DNA of 64,000 bases from positions 372,001 to 436,000 of the forward strand of contig NZ_ASWB01000001.1 of assembly GCF_000407445.1 (NCBI RefSeq). The letters run 5' to 3'. This DNA comes from Enterococcus moraviensis ATCC BAA-383 (GTDB lineage: Bacteria; Bacillota; Bacilli; Lactobacillales; Enterococcaceae). Below, in pieces: positions 8,453 to 17,170 of the stretch. Under the pieces are notes generated by a model. It was not told where the DNA came from. It saw only the letters and a list, made by a program, of their open reading frames with translations, and ran no database searches. Numbering within the stretch: the first letter of the stretch is position 1; each line of letters opens with the position of its first letter. The position numbers and the translations under genes were made by a program.

Positions 8453-11041
8453 ATGAAAAAAATACTTCAGTGGACCAAAGACCATATTAGTTACTTTAAA
8501 ACAATTTTTATTTTTTCAGTAGCAATTATTGTTTTTCGCGAATTGCTGTCTATTGGTAAAACAGTTTCCTTTGAACAACTCGGCATTATTTTTCAAGATC
8601 TTGCCTTCTGGAAAATTGGTTTAATGTTTCTCATTGGATTGGTTGCTGTCTTGCCAATGGTTGGCTACGATGTGATTTTAAACAGAATTTTGAATCAAAA
8701 ACCCAAAAAGCTTTTTCTGCTAGAAAGCAGCTGGATGGTCAATACGATTAACAATATTGCCGGATTTGGCGGTTTGGTTAGTATCGGTTTACGTTCAGAA
8801 TTCTATGGAAAAGAAAAAGACGGAAAACTCGTTGTTCGGGCACTATCAAAGATTTTTATTTTCCTGATGTCTGGGTTATCTATATACAGCTTGGCTTCTT
8901 TCTTTTTAGTAATGTTCGGACATACCAATGAATATCTACAACAATACTGGATTTGGTTAGTAGGCGGCGGCTTGTATTTTCCTATTGTTTTAATCATAAG
9001 TTTGATTAAAAAAGATGAATATATTGGTGATATTGATTCCAGGACACGTGCTGGACTTATTTTGACTTCTTTTCTAGAATGGACTGGCGTTTTAGGAAGC
9101 TTTTTACTAATTGGTCTGTTAATGGGTGTTAAAATGAATCCCTTGCAAGTGATGCCCCTCTTTATCGCTGCTTCTGTTATCGGGATTGTTTCAATGATTC
9201 CTGGTGAATTGGGAAGTTTTGATATCATGATGATTATTGGATTATCTGCTTTAGGAATTGAACGTGAAGTGGTGGTTGCATGGATTTTACTTTATCGACT
9301 ATTTTACTATATCGTACCCTTTATTATTGGAACGATTTTCTTTATTAAAAACCTAAGTCACAGCTTAAATAACCGTTATTCTGGAATTCCTAGAGAGTTA
9401 TCAACGGAATTGGCTCACAAAGTCGTCGTGTTCTTAATGTACTTTTCTGGCATTATGATCGTTCTTTCTGCAACCATTCCTGAAGCGTTTAGTCAATTTA
9501 AATGGTTAAAACAATTAAACCCACTCTCGTTTCATCTTATTACACAGTTTCCAGCTATTTTGCTTGGATTTTTATTGCTGATTACTGGACGAGGAATTGC
9601 TGCAAGAGTTAAGCGGGCTTATCTTCCAACAATCGGATTGATTATTGTAACATTGATTTACACCTTTATTATTGATTTTAGTTGGGGTGTTATTATTTTT
9701 CTAGCTCTGTTACTTGTAATCATCGTTTTTTCAAAAAGAGAGTTGTTTAGAGAACAACTGGTCTATTCTTGGGAGATGGTAACAATCGATGGCTTCATTT
9801 TTCTGGCACTGACTTTATTATATATCGTGATCGGTGTTTATAATTTACCTACTTTCCCTCACCACAAGCATCACTTTATCGAATTCTTTTTCTTTCCATC
9901 GGAAAAAATTTGGTTTTCAGGATTTGTTGGTATTTTATTCGTGACGTTGTTTATTTACTTATTTATTCGTTATTTGGAAGGAAGCCGACATAAAATTGGT
10001 CTGCCACTTGATGAAGAACGTGCCTTTACACTTCTTACAATATATGGGGGGAATACTGATAGTCAATTGATTTTTCTTAAAGACAAAGATATGTATATCT
10101 ATACCGACCAAAACAACGAAGACACTGTATTACTCCAGTTTAAAACAATCAATAATAAGTGTATCGTCATGGGCGATCCTTCTGGTAAAAAAGAAGATTT
10201 TTCAGTTGCTGTAGAACAGTTCATCAATGAAGCTGATCGTTGGGGCTACCTTCCTGTTTTCTATGAAGCCTCTGAAGAAGTTGTGATGTTTTTACATGAA
10301 TTTGGGTATGACTTTATCAAAATGGGTGAAGAAGCCCATGTTGATTTACCCAACTTCACCCTTTCTGGTAAAAAAATGAAAAGCGAGCGGGCAGTTATGA
10401 ATCGTTTTTCAAAAGAAAATTATCACTTCGACGTATTGGCTCCACCTTTTTCAGAAGAATTAATCCAAGAACTAAAGTCTGTCTCAGATGAATGGCTAGG
10501 CAGTCGTAAAGAAAAAGGCTTCTCATTAGGTTTCTTTTCTGAGGATTACTTACAACGAGGAAAAATCGCAGTTGCACGAACCCAAGAAAATCACATTGTT
10601 GCATTTGCAAATATCATACCAACTTATACGGAAGAAGAAGCGACGATTGATTTGATGCGTTACAGTAAAGAAGCTCCTTCTGGCGTGATGGATTACTTAT
10701 TTATTTCCTTGTTCAACTATATGAATGAAAGAGGCTTTTCTTACTTCAATTTAGGAATGGCCCCCTTATCAAATGTTGGGACATCTAAAAAAAGTTTCTT
10801 TCAAGAACGAATCGCTTATCTTGTTTATGAATTTGGTTCACGTTTCTATTCTTTCCGTGGGTTAAGAGATTATAAAGAAAAATATGCCGCAAAATGGGAA
10901 TCTAGATATACATTATATTCAAGAAAAAGTTTTATCGCATATGTCATGGTTGCTTTATTGATCATAGATAATGCTCCAATTGAACAACAAAAGAAAATGT
11001 ATGGTGTTCGTCGGATTCTTAGGAATAGATATCAACGATAA
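8453..11041 (+). CDS. mprF: Phosphatidylglycerol lysyltransferase/flippase MprF
   Basis: Transfers an amino acid (typically lysine) from charged tRNA to phosphatidylglycerol and flips the product. This reduces negative surface charge and protects against cationic peptides. At 862 residues it has the usual family length. The N-terminal two thirds (to about residue 510) is a polytopic membrane region, including the flippase part with ELGSFDIMMIIGL. The soluble C-terminal synthase domain (about 525-845) shows the DUF2156/GNAT-like motifs AFANIIPTYTEEEATIDLMRY (split here as AFANIIPTY and TIDLMRY) and FNLGMAPLSNVG. It follows the hydrolase gene by 10 bases with ribosome site AGTAGGTG, and is terminated by a hairpin at 11051-11085. 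Enterococci often carry two mprF genes; which paralogue this is cannot be told here. Confidence 0.95.
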   Translation: MKKILQWTKDHISYFKTIFIFSVAIIVFRELLSIGKTVSFEQLGIIFQDLAFWKIGLMFLIGLVAVLPMVGYDVILNRILNQKPKKLFLLESSWMVNTINNIAGFGGLVSIGLRSEFYGKEKDGKLVVRALSKIFIFLMSGLSIYSLASFFLVMFGHTNEYLQQYWIWLVGGGLYFPIVLIISLIKKDEYIGDIDSRTRAGLILTSFLEWTGVLGSFLLIGLLMGVKMNPLQVMPLFIAASVIGIVSMIPGELGSFDIMMIIGLSALGIEREVVVAWILLYRLFYYIVPFIIGTIFFIKNLSHSLNNRYSGIPRELSTELAHKVVVFLMYFSGIMIVLSATIPEAFSQFKWLKQLNPLSFHLITQFPAILLGFLLLITGRGIAARVKRAYLPTIGLIIVTLIYTFIIDFSWGVIIFLALLLVIIVFSKRELFREQLVYSWEMVTIDGFIFLALTLLYIVIGVYNLPTFPHHKHHFIEFFFFPSEKIWFSGFVGILFVTLFIYLFIRYLEGSRHKIGLPLDEERAFTLLTIYGGNTDSQLIFLKDKDMYIYTDQNNEDTVLLQFKTINNKCIVMGDPSGKKEDFSVAVEQFINEADRWGYLPVFYEASEEVVMFLHEFGYDFIKMGEEAHVDLPNFTLSGKKMKSERAVMNRFSKENYHFDVLAPPFSEELIQELKSVSDEWLGSRKEKGFSLGFFSEDYLQRGKIAVARTQENHIVAFANIIPTYTEEEATIDLMRYSKEAPSGVMDYLFISLFNYMNERGFSYFNLGMAPLSNVGTSKKSFFQERIAYLVYEFGSRFYSFRGLRDYKEKYAAKWESRYTLYSRKSFIAYVMVALLIIDNAPIEQQKKMYGVRRILRNRYQR

Positions 11042-11050
11042 TCCTAAACT

Positions 11051-11085
11051 GACTAAGGTCAAACTCGTAGAGTTATACCTTAGTC
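11051..11085 (+). terminator. Terminator of the hydrolase-mprF operon
   Basis: GACTAAGGT and ACCTTAGTC form a perfect 9-base stem 10 bases after the mprF stop, followed on the plus strand by TGTTTTT. Confidence 0.75.
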
Positions 11086-11128
11086 TGTTTTTATGAAATA
11101 AATTAAGCGATTTGCCAAATCCGATAGT

Positions 11129-12004
11129 TTAAATACTTACTTCAAATTCGTCATTCCAACAAGCGGTTCCTGAGATACTAACTTGATGTGCTTCGTCTAG
11201 TTCTCTTATAACATTTACTGTAACCATTCCTTCTCGTTGAACATGTTTTCCTTGTAAAACACTGATTTCTTTCATTTCATCACGCTGATAAATATGATTC
11301 AACACATACGCTCCCATTACACCTGATGCAGTCCCTGTCACAGAATCTTCTTGCGTTCCTGAAAAGGGCGAAGAAAAATGTCTTGCGGTAAACGTCCCTT
11401 CTTGTTTCGAAATAACAGCAAAAGGATGAATCGACGCTTTTGGCATTTCGTTTAAAATAGATGGAAATAATTCAGGCATCGGCTTCATTTTATCTAACAC
11501 AGACAGATGTTTCACTGGCAAAAGCAAAGTCCACGAGCCAGTATTCCCATATTGAATTGGCAAAGTCGGATGCAAGTCAGTCATTTTAATGCCTAGACTT
11601 TGACAAAGTGCAAATGGATCTCCTTTGAAATCAATAAATGTTGGTTTTGCTTGATTCATTGTAATTCGTTGTTCCGCTTTTTCATATACTAGTGGTAGAA
11701 TTCCAGCTCCTGTTTCGATTTGTAACTGTTGGTCTTCCGCTCTATTGTATAAAGCAAAAATCGCCCCTATTGTCGCATGTCCGCAAAGGGGTGTTTCATG
11801 ACCCGGCGTAAAATATCTTAATTTTAACGACGCTTTTTTATTTTGACTTTTACAAATAAATACTGTCTCGTTAAAACCAACTTCCTTAGCGATTTTCTGC
11901 ATTTCTTCAGTGGTATATTGATCCCCTTCAAATACGACTCCTGCTGGATTCCCTTGTCCCGCAATTGTTGTAAATGCATCTATTTGTACAACCTTACACT
12001 TCAT
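11129..12004 (-). CDS. PhzF-family isomerase-like protein
   Basis: A 291-residue member of the PhzF/diaminopimelate-epimerase-like fold family. The conserved opening VQIDAFTTIAGQGNPAGVV, the catalytic glutamate at residue 46 (GFNETVF), the YFTPGHETPLCGHATIGA block, and the C-terminal GTQEDSVTGTASGVMGAY all match the family. In phenazine producers PhzF isomerises an aminodihydroxybenzoate, but no other phenazine genes are here, so the substrate is unknown. The ATG is preceded by AAGGAG and an extended -10 promoter at 12033-12038. It is a single-gene unit downstream of the tuf terminator. Confidence 0.88.
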   Translation of the reverse strand: MKCKVVQIDAFTTIAGQGNPAGVVFEGDQYTTEEMQKIAKEVGFNETVFICKSQNKKASLKLRYFTPGHETPLCGHATIGAIFALYNRAEDQQLQIETGAGILPLVYEKAEQRITMNQAKPTFIDFKGDPFALCQSLGIKMTDLHPTLPIQYGNTGSWTLLLPVKHLSVLDKMKPMPELFPSILNEMPKASIHPFAVISKQEGTFTARHFSSPFSGTQEDSVTGTASGVMGAYVLNHIYQRDEMKEISVLQGKHVQREGMVTVNVIRELDEAHQVSISGTACWNDEFEVSI

Positions 12005-12032
12005 TTTTTTAACTCCTTGCTTTTTGTCAAAT

Positions 12033-12038
12033 AGTATA
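12033..12038 (-). promoter_or_regulatory. -10 element of phzF
   Basis: TATACT on the minus strand, with an upstream TG making an extended -10 (TGCTATACT), lies about 30 bases above the phzF start. The -35 region would overlap the 3' arm of the tuf terminator. Confidence 0.45.
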
Positions 12039-12046
12039 GCATAAAA

Positions 12047-12083
12047 AAAGAATCTCCGATAAATAGCATCGAAGATTCTTTTT
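12047..12083 (-). terminator. Terminator of the tuf gene
   Basis: AAAGAATCTTCGAT pairs with ATCGGAGATTCTTT on the minus strand and is followed by TTTTTTATG. It sits immediately after the EF-Tu stop. Confidence 0.8.
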
Positions 12084-12086
12084 CAT

Positions 12087-13274
12087 TTATTTTTCTATTT
12101 CAGTCACAATACCTGAACCGACTGTTCGTCCACCTTCACGAATTGAAAAGGTCGTTCCTTGTTCTACTGCGATTGGATGAATCAACTCAACATCGATTGT
12201 TACATTGTCTCCTGGCATAACCATTTCAACACCGTCTGGTAACTCAACAACTCCCGTCACATCCGTTGTCCGGAAATAAAATTGTGGACGGTAATTGGTG
12301 AAGAATGGTGTATGTCGTCCACCTTCTTCTTTCGTTAAGACGTAAACTTCCGCAATGAACTTTGTATGAGGCGTAATTGAACCAGGTTTCGCAATAACTT
12401 GACCACGTTCAATTTCATCACGAGTGATTCCTCTCAAAAGTACTCCGACATTGTCTCCTGCTTCTCCATAGTCTAATGTTTTACGGAACATTTCGATTCC
12501 TGTAACAACTGCTTTTTGCGTATCGGGTTTAATCCCAACGATTTCGATTTCATCCCCAACGCTTACTTTTCCGCGATCGATTCGGCCAGATGCTACAGTT
12601 CCTCGACCTGTGATTGAAAAAACATCTTCCACTGGTAACAATAGAGGTTTATCTGTATCTCTTTCTGGTGTTGGAATATAGTCATCTACAGTGTCCATCA
12701 ATTCCATGATTGCTGCTTCTGCAGTTGGATCACCTTGTAATGCTTTTAAAGCAGAACCTTTGATGATTGGTGTGTCATCACCAGGGAAATTGTATTCATT
12801 TAACAACTCACGAACTTCCATCTCAACTAAGTCGATCAGTTCATCATCATCCACTAAATCAATTTTATTCAAAAAGACGATCAAATATTTTACCCCAACT
12901 TGGCGTGATAACAAGATATGTTCTCTCGTTTGTGGCATTGGACCGTCCGTTGCAGATACGACTAAAATCGCACCGTCCATTTGAGCTGCACCTGTAATCA
13001 TATTTTTTACATAATCTGCGTGCCCTGGTGCATCAATATGAGCATAGTGGCGTGCTTCGGTTTCATACTCAACATGTGAGGTATTAATTGTAATGCCACG
13101 TTCGCGTTCTTCTGGGGCTGCGTCAATACTAGCATAGTCTTGCGGGTTTGCTAGGCCTTTTTTCCCTAATACTGTGGTGATCGCAGCGGTCAATGTTGTC
13201 TTTCCATGATCGACATGTCCAATTGTGCCGATATTTACATGTGGTTTACTTCTGTCATAATGTTGTTTTGCCAT
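12087..13274 (-). CDS. tufB: Elongation factor Tu, second-copy (streptococcal, tufB-like) type
   Basis: A complete 395-residue EF-Tu that delivers aminoacyl-tRNA to the ribosome. All GTPase motifs are present: GHVDHGKTT (G1), RGITI (G2), DAPGH (G3), NKID (G4) and SALK (G5). Domains 2 and 3 are intact, ending [11 protein letters not shown]. Two things mark it as the second enterococcal copy. It is monocistronic, with no rpsL, rpsG or fusA beside it. It also carries streptococcal/lactococcal features that I recall as different from the main enterococcal EF-Tu: DAPGH instead of [43 protein letters not shown] and [11 protein letters not shown] two-tuf state with a laterally acquired tufB has been reported in several enterococci. 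It has its own promoter, an AGGAGG ribosome site and a terminator. Confidence 0.9.
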   Translation of the reverse strand: MAKQHYDRSKPHVNIGTIGHVDHGKTTLTAAITTVLGKKGLANPQDYASIDAAPEERERGITINTSHVEYETEARHYAHIDAPGHADYVKNMITGAAQMDGAILVVSATDGPMPQTREHILLSRQVGVKYLIVFLNKIDLVDDDELIDLVEMEVRELLNEYNFPGDDTPIIKGSALKALQGDPTAEAAIMELMDTVDDYIPTPERDTDKPLLLPVEDVFSITGRGTVASGRIDRGKVSVGDEIEIVGIKPDTQKAVVTGIEMFRKTLDYGEAGDNVGVLLRGITRDEIERGQVIAKPGSITPHTKFIAEVYVLTKEEGGRHTPFFTNYRPQFYFRTTDVTGVVELPDGVEMVMPGDNVTIDVELIHPIAVEQGTTFSIREGGRTVGSGIVTEIEK

Positions 13275-13370
13275 AATTTACAAACCTCCTATTTTGGTTA
13301 AAGGTTAAGTAGATGATCCGTTCTAAACTGACCATCCCTGACCTTTATAGTGTTATTATATACCTTTAAA

Positions 13371-13379
13371 ATTATAACA
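13371..13379 (-). promoter_or_regulatory. Extended -10 promoter of tufB
   Basis: On the minus strand the sequence TGTTATAAT is an ideal extended -10 (TGnTATAAT), about 97 bases above the EF-Tu start. No good -35 at 16-18 bases is evident. The region from 13275 to 13541 otherwise holds only the tuf leader and AT-rich sequence. Confidence 0.5.
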
Positions 13380-13541
13380 CAACTTATTTGCTTACTATTT
13401 GTAAGCAGAAAAAAAGAGCAGAAATTAATCTGTTCGTTCTACTATATCCACAATATAAACCACCTTAAACCAGACCAAAAAAGATAACGTTTAAATACAT
13501 TTAATCATTAATATTATTACTTTAAAAACCGAATAACCTCT

Positions 13542-13946
13542 TTAAATACCGTAATGCACCAATACTTTGTTTTCTTCTAAAGCTTTATTGCACAGTTCAA
13601 CAATGCTGTTTAGTTTGTCTAGTAGCAACTTTTTTTTGATTGATTCATCAGGATAAAGATCACTTTTTAATGATAGTTCATCTGGCGCATTTTCAAACAA
13701 TGAAATCCAACTTGATAAAATGGATTTAAATAGCTTTATTTCATCATCATAAAAAAAAGTTACCCCATAATAATTAAGTCCATTCTTTTTCTCTTTTAAA
13801 CTATTCCAGCCACCCTTTAGCCAACTCAAAGAATCAGATATATATATAATTAGACTGTCGTCAATGGACACAACGTCTACTAATTCAACGTCCTTATAGG
13901 ATAAATTTTGTGAATACTGAACTACTTTAAAATCATGTTTTGGCAT
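13542..13946 (-). CDS. Putative immunity protein for an adjacent polymorphic toxin remnant
   Basis: A 134-residue acidic protein without signal or membrane segment. I do not recognise its family. It has aromatic- and aspartate-rich stretches (SDSLSWLKGGWNSL, YGVTFFYDDEI) typical of small immunity proteins. It starts at an ATG behind AGGGGAG, only 21 bases after the stop of a decayed toxin C-terminal domain on the same strand. That is exactly where toxin-immunity pairs place the antidote. Function is inferred from this position alone. The gene is AT-rich with no close partner downstream. It remains open while the toxin is broken, as expected for an orphan immunity gene. Confidence 0.6.
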   Translation of the reverse strand: MPKHDFKVVQYSQNLSYKDVELVDVVSIDDSLIIYISDSLSWLKGGWNSLKEKKNGLNYYGVTFFYDDEIKLFKSILSSWISLFENAPDELSLKSDLYPDESIKKKLLLDKLNSIVELCNKALEENKVLVHYGI

Positions 13947-13967
13947 TAATATTTCTCCCCTTTTCTG

Positions 13968-14360
13968 CTACTTTCCAAAGGACAAGATAGATCCATCAGG
14001 AGCTAGATCGATATATCTTCCATTTTTCCGAAATCTTTTTACATTAGCTGTGTATCCTGGTACGTCCACTCCCTTTACGCCTTTCTTAACTGTCCTTGCA
14101 AACTCTTCTGCTTTTCTTTTGTATTGCTCAATGTCTTTAGCATTGACTTCTCTTCCGTGTTTTTTAAAGAAGGATCATTCCAAGTTATACCTTTGATAGA
14201 AGCTGTCCTCCACTATGTATGCTTGTTAAACTATTCTTTGCATTTGTATTCCCGCTGACACACCACCTACAACAGATAAACTACTATTAATGCCCAATTT
14301 ATTCTCCTTTTTGTTTAGTAGATAATATTCTAACTCAAAAAGAAATGTATTTTACAACTA
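13968..14360 (-). pseudogene. Frameshifted C-terminus of a polymorphic (LXG/contact-type) toxin
   Basis: On the minus strand a reading frame ending at the TAG at 13970-13968 translates as FKKHGREVNAKDIEQYKRKA, then EEFARTVKKG, and closes with NGRYIDLAPDGSILSFGK. This pattern (KHG, QY..KA..F, G.YI.L..DG.I.SFGK) resembles nuclease-type C-terminal domains of secreted polymorphic toxins. Upstream the protein continues only by changing frame: GITWNDPSLK is one base out of register at the T/A run near 14160-14166. ASIKG leads to SGNTNAKNSLTSIHSGG in another frame near 14210. A third shift near 14250 joins LGINSSLSVVGGVSAG. No start codon or N-terminal secretion domain is present. At least three indels and the missing N-terminus mark it as dead. 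The intact neighbour at 13542-13946 is probably its immunity gene. Confidence 0.65.
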
Positions 14361-14648
14361 TTAATATAACAAACCTGAATTAATAATATATAATCTTTCG
14401 ATAGAACCATACAAACAAATTCTCCTATAAATATGTATTCTCTCTTGATTAGTTGTTTGTTCAAGCTATCTCAATTTGTGCAAAAGTCTTATGGTTATTT
14501 AACAGACTTACATTCTTTAAACGTTCAATAAACTTAAAATGATTAGAAAAGGCACCTTCTCTAAATGAGAAAATGCCTAAAAAATTGTAAAGCTTTACGA
14601 GCTTTTTTAAAACCTGTTTTTTTATGTTCTACCATCAAAAATAGTTAT
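14361..14648. other. Gene-free AT-rich stretch with a hairpin
   Basis: No credible gene. A stem (AGGCA..TTCTC with GAGAA..TGCCT) at 14550-14578 could terminate the small 53-residue gene on the minus strand, since the minus-strand side is followed by TTTTC. The rest is AT-rich and probably the eroded 5' part of the toxin locus. Confidence 0.4.
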
Positions 14649-14810
14649 TTACTTTTCAATAAATTCATCCATCTTTTTCTCAACGGTTTCCCCGCAAATA
14701 TTAGCAAATTCTGCCGATAGCCGTCGAAGTTCAATGGCTTCATCTAAAGAAAGATCTTCATTCTGAAATCTCTGCATCAATCCTAATAATCGTTCCATAT
14801 TGTTACTCAT
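14649..14810 (-). CDS. Small helical protein of 53 residues, unknown function
   Basis: The frame begins MSNNMERLLGLMQRFQNEDL and ends EKKMDEFIEK. It has a clear ribosome site (AGGTGG, seven bases before the ATG) and an all-helical, charged composition. The central NEDLSLDEAIELRRL followed by a cysteine and further helix loosely resembles exonuclease VII small subunits, but it is too short and there is no xseA nearby. Small helical proteins also precede secreted LXG toxins, and this gene sits upstream of a decayed toxin on the same strand, so a chaperone or adaptor role is possible. Neither reading is established. Confidence 0.5.
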   Translation of the reverse strand: MSNNMERLLGLMQRFQNEDLSLDEAIELRRLSAEFANICGETVEKKMDEFIEK

Positions 14811-15126
14811 ACCATTACCACCTTTTATTCTCTATCAATCACTTGCTCATAGTCTTTTTTTAACTGGTCATGATAACCTATTTTTTATAAGACTTTGGTG
14901 CATCATAAATCCATTATATCTAATTAAATTGTTTGCCTACAAAACTATTTGGATCGTCAAGTGTATTGTGTTTTATTCTTGTTCTCTAAACTGCTATTTG
15001 ATTTATTTACGCTATGAAGTCATTTCATTATCGTTGTACTAGAAAGACTGAATGGATTAAACAAAATGACTTAAAACAATCACACTTTAACCATATCATA
15101 GAAAAAAAATAAAGCAACACTAGAAA
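14811..15126. other. Intergenic region with a promoter-like site and a coding remnant
   Basis: On the minus strand TATAAT at 14913-14918 may drive the 53-residue gene. Between them, around 14826-14895, a short frame reads YHDQLKKDYEQVIDRE before a stop, with WIYDAPKSYK in a neighbouring frame just upstream. This looks like the frameshifted tail of another lost gene. The stretch from about 14950 to 15126 shows nothing recognised. Confidence 0.35.
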
Positions 15127-15129
15127 AAA

Positions 15130-15156
15130 ACTATCCAAGAAAATCCCTTGGATAGT
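15130..15156 (-). terminator. Terminator of the PTS gene
   Basis: ACTATCCAAG and CTTGGATAGT form a perfect 10-base stem just after the PTS stop, followed on the minus strand by TTTTTTTC. Confidence 0.85.
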
Positions 15157-15166
15157 TCATACTTAC

Positions 15167-17149
15167 TTATTTTACAGTTACTTTACCAATTGAATCATTA
15201 GTAGCAACTGTTTGATTTGCTTTTACCAAATCGTAACTAGCTACAACATCTTGGTTGGTGAAAACAACAATCAAATCAGATTTTTTACCAGCAGCTTCTA
15301 GTGCTGCTAAATCGATTGTTGCAACTTTATCACCTTGTTTCAAGACTTGTCCTTCCTCAACATGTAAAGTGAATGGTGCACCTTTTAACTCAACAGTATC
15401 TAAGCCCATATGCAACAATACTTCAATACCAGAATCTGTTTGGATTCCCAAAGCATGTTTTGTCGGGAAAATACTTGTGATTTTACCAGCAACTGGTGTT
15501 GTTACTTCACCATCTGTTGGGATCACAGCAAAACCGTCACCCATCATTTTTGCTGAAAAAACATCATCTTGTACTTCTGAAATTGGAATAACTTTCCCAT
15601 TTGCAACAGCGTATATCTCTGTTTCTTTCGTTGTTGCTTTTGGTTCTTCTGTTTTCACTTCAGGCTTTTTTACTGGTTCACCTGAAACGGGTGCTGCTCC
15701 GTTGCGAATTTTGTTCATTTCATCGGCAACAAATTGCACTTCGGTTCCTACAATAACTTGAATATTCGTGTCATCGATCACTTTCACACCTGGAACGCCT
15801 GTTGCTTTGATTTTTGCTTGATCGACTTTACCGGTATCGCTAACCGTTAAACGTAAACGAGTCGTACAGTTATCGATTGACGTTACGTTAGCATCTCCAC
15901 CAAGACCTTGATAGATTTTGCTCGCTAAAACAGCAAATTTGTTATCACCAGTTGTATCGATATCTGGCGTTTCTTCGCCTTCGCCCTCTTCACGACCTGG
16001 AGTCATTAAGTTGAATTTTTTGATTGCAAAATCAAATACGAAGAAGTAAAGAACTGCCATAACTAACCCTTGAACGATTAACATGTATGGTTGGTTCGCA
16101 ATCGGATTACGTAAACTCAAAACAAAATCGACTAAACCAGCACTGAAAGCAAAACCTGCAGTCCAGTGGAATAATGCAGAAATAAATAGTGAAATTCCTG
16201 TTAAGATAGCATGTAAAACATATAAAGGCCATGCAACAAACATGAATGAGAATTCTAATGGTTCAGTGATACCAGTGAAAAATGAAGCAAATGCTGCTGC
16301 GATCATTAATGATGCAGTTGCTTTTTTCTTTTCAGGTCGTGCATTACGGTAAATTGCATAAGCACCTGCTGGTAAACCAAACATCATCATTGGGAAGAAA
16401 CCAGCTTGGTACATACCTGTGATTCCTTTTTCGCCAGCTCCAGATAAGAAGTTCCCAATATCGTTAATACCAGCTACGTCAAACCAGAATACTGAATTTA
16501 ATGCGTGATGTAATCCTGTTGGGATCAACAAACGGTTAAAGAATCCATACAAACCAGCACCTACTGCGCCTAATTTAGAAATAGACTCCCCGAAAGTAAC
16601 TAAACCAGAGAAAACAACTGGCCATAAGAAGAATAATACGCCTGATGCAACTAACATTGCTAAAGCAGTCATAATTGGAACTAATCGTTTCCCACTAAAG
16701 AAAGATAAAGCCATTGGTAATTTCACTTGACTAAATCGATTGTACATTGATGCTGCAATCAATCCAGATAAAATCCCGATAAATGCATTTCCGATTTTAG
16801 CAAATGAAGGATCCACTTGTTCTACTGGAATACCTTTCATAGCACCAACTGCTGCAGTTGAAAGTAATGTTGTTACAACTAAAAATGCAACCAGTCCACT
16901 AAGAGCTGCTGCTCCATCTTTATCTTTTGACATACCTAATGCTAAACCTACCGCGAATAAAACAGGCAGATTATCAATAATTGCGCCACCAGCTTTAACT
17001 AAAAATACAGATAGAAAATTTGGATCTCCTAATCCTGTCATTACGTTTGGATCGATCCAATACCCAATGCCCATTAAAATCGCTGCAGCTGGCAATACCG
17101 CTACAGGAAGCATCAATGAGCGTCCCATTCTTTGCATATATGCTTTCAT
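15167..17149 (-). CDS. PTS permease EIICBA of the glucose/N-acetylglucosamine family (NagE-like)
   Basis: A 660-residue three-domain phosphotransferase permease that imports and phosphorylates a sugar. EIIC spans about residues 1-370 with multiple membrane helices and the motif GLHHALNSVFWFD. EIIB (about 400-475) carries the phospho-cysteine in NCTTRLRLTV. EIIA (about 510-640) has the phospho-histidine in LLHMGLDTVEL. The opening MGRSLMLPVAVLPAAAILMG and the AGFFPMMMFGLPAGAYAIY segment look closest to the GlcNAc branch, but glucose or a related sugar is possible. The LicT-type regulator 21 bases upstream is cotranscribed and probably controls it by antitermination. The start has ribosome site AAGGGGAG. 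Confidence 0.85.
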   Translation of the reverse strand: MKAYMQRMGRSLMLPVAVLPAAAILMGIGYWIDPNVMTGLGDPNFLSVFLVKAGGAIIDNLPVLFAVGLALGMSKDKDGAAALSGLVAFLVVTTLLSTAAVGAMKGIPVEQVDPSFAKIGNAFIGILSGLIAASMYNRFSQVKLPMALSFFSGKRLVPIMTALAMLVASGVLFFLWPVVFSGLVTFGESISKLGAVGAGLYGFFNRLLIPTGLHHALNSVFWFDVAGINDIGNFLSGAGEKGITGMYQAGFFPMMMFGLPAGAYAIYRNARPEKKKATASLMIAAAFASFFTGITEPLEFSFMFVAWPLYVLHAILTGISLFISALFHWTAGFAFSAGLVDFVLSLRNPIANQPYMLIVQGLVMAVLYFFVFDFAIKKFNLMTPGREEGEGEETPDIDTTGDNKFAVLASKIYQGLGGDANVTSIDNCTTRLRLTVSDTGKVDQAKIKATGVPGVKVIDDTNIQVIVGTEVQFVADEMNKIRNGAAPVSGEPVKKPEVKTEEPKATTKETEIYAVANGKVIPISEVQDDVFSAKMMGDGFAVIPTDGEVTTPVAGKITSIFPTKHALGIQTDSGIEVLLHMGLDTVELKGAPFTLHVEEGQVLKQGDKVATIDLAALEAAGKKSDLIVVFTNQDVVASYDLVKANQTVATNDSIGKVTVK

Positions 17150-17170
17150 TTTTGTTTCTCCCCTTACCTG

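Noticed and set aside
8803-9228. Minus-strand frame inside mprF
   Set aside because: Antisense to membrane helices of MprF; no start signals.
14800-15042. 80-codon plus-strand frame rich in Leu/Ile/Cys
   Set aside because: It spans the reverse of an AT-rich leader and the coding scar; no ribosome site and low-complexity hydrophobic translation.
15255-15761. 168-codon plus-strand frame opposite the PTS IIA/IIB region
   Set aside because: Cysteine/serine-rich translation typical of an antisense shadow; no promoter or ribosome site.
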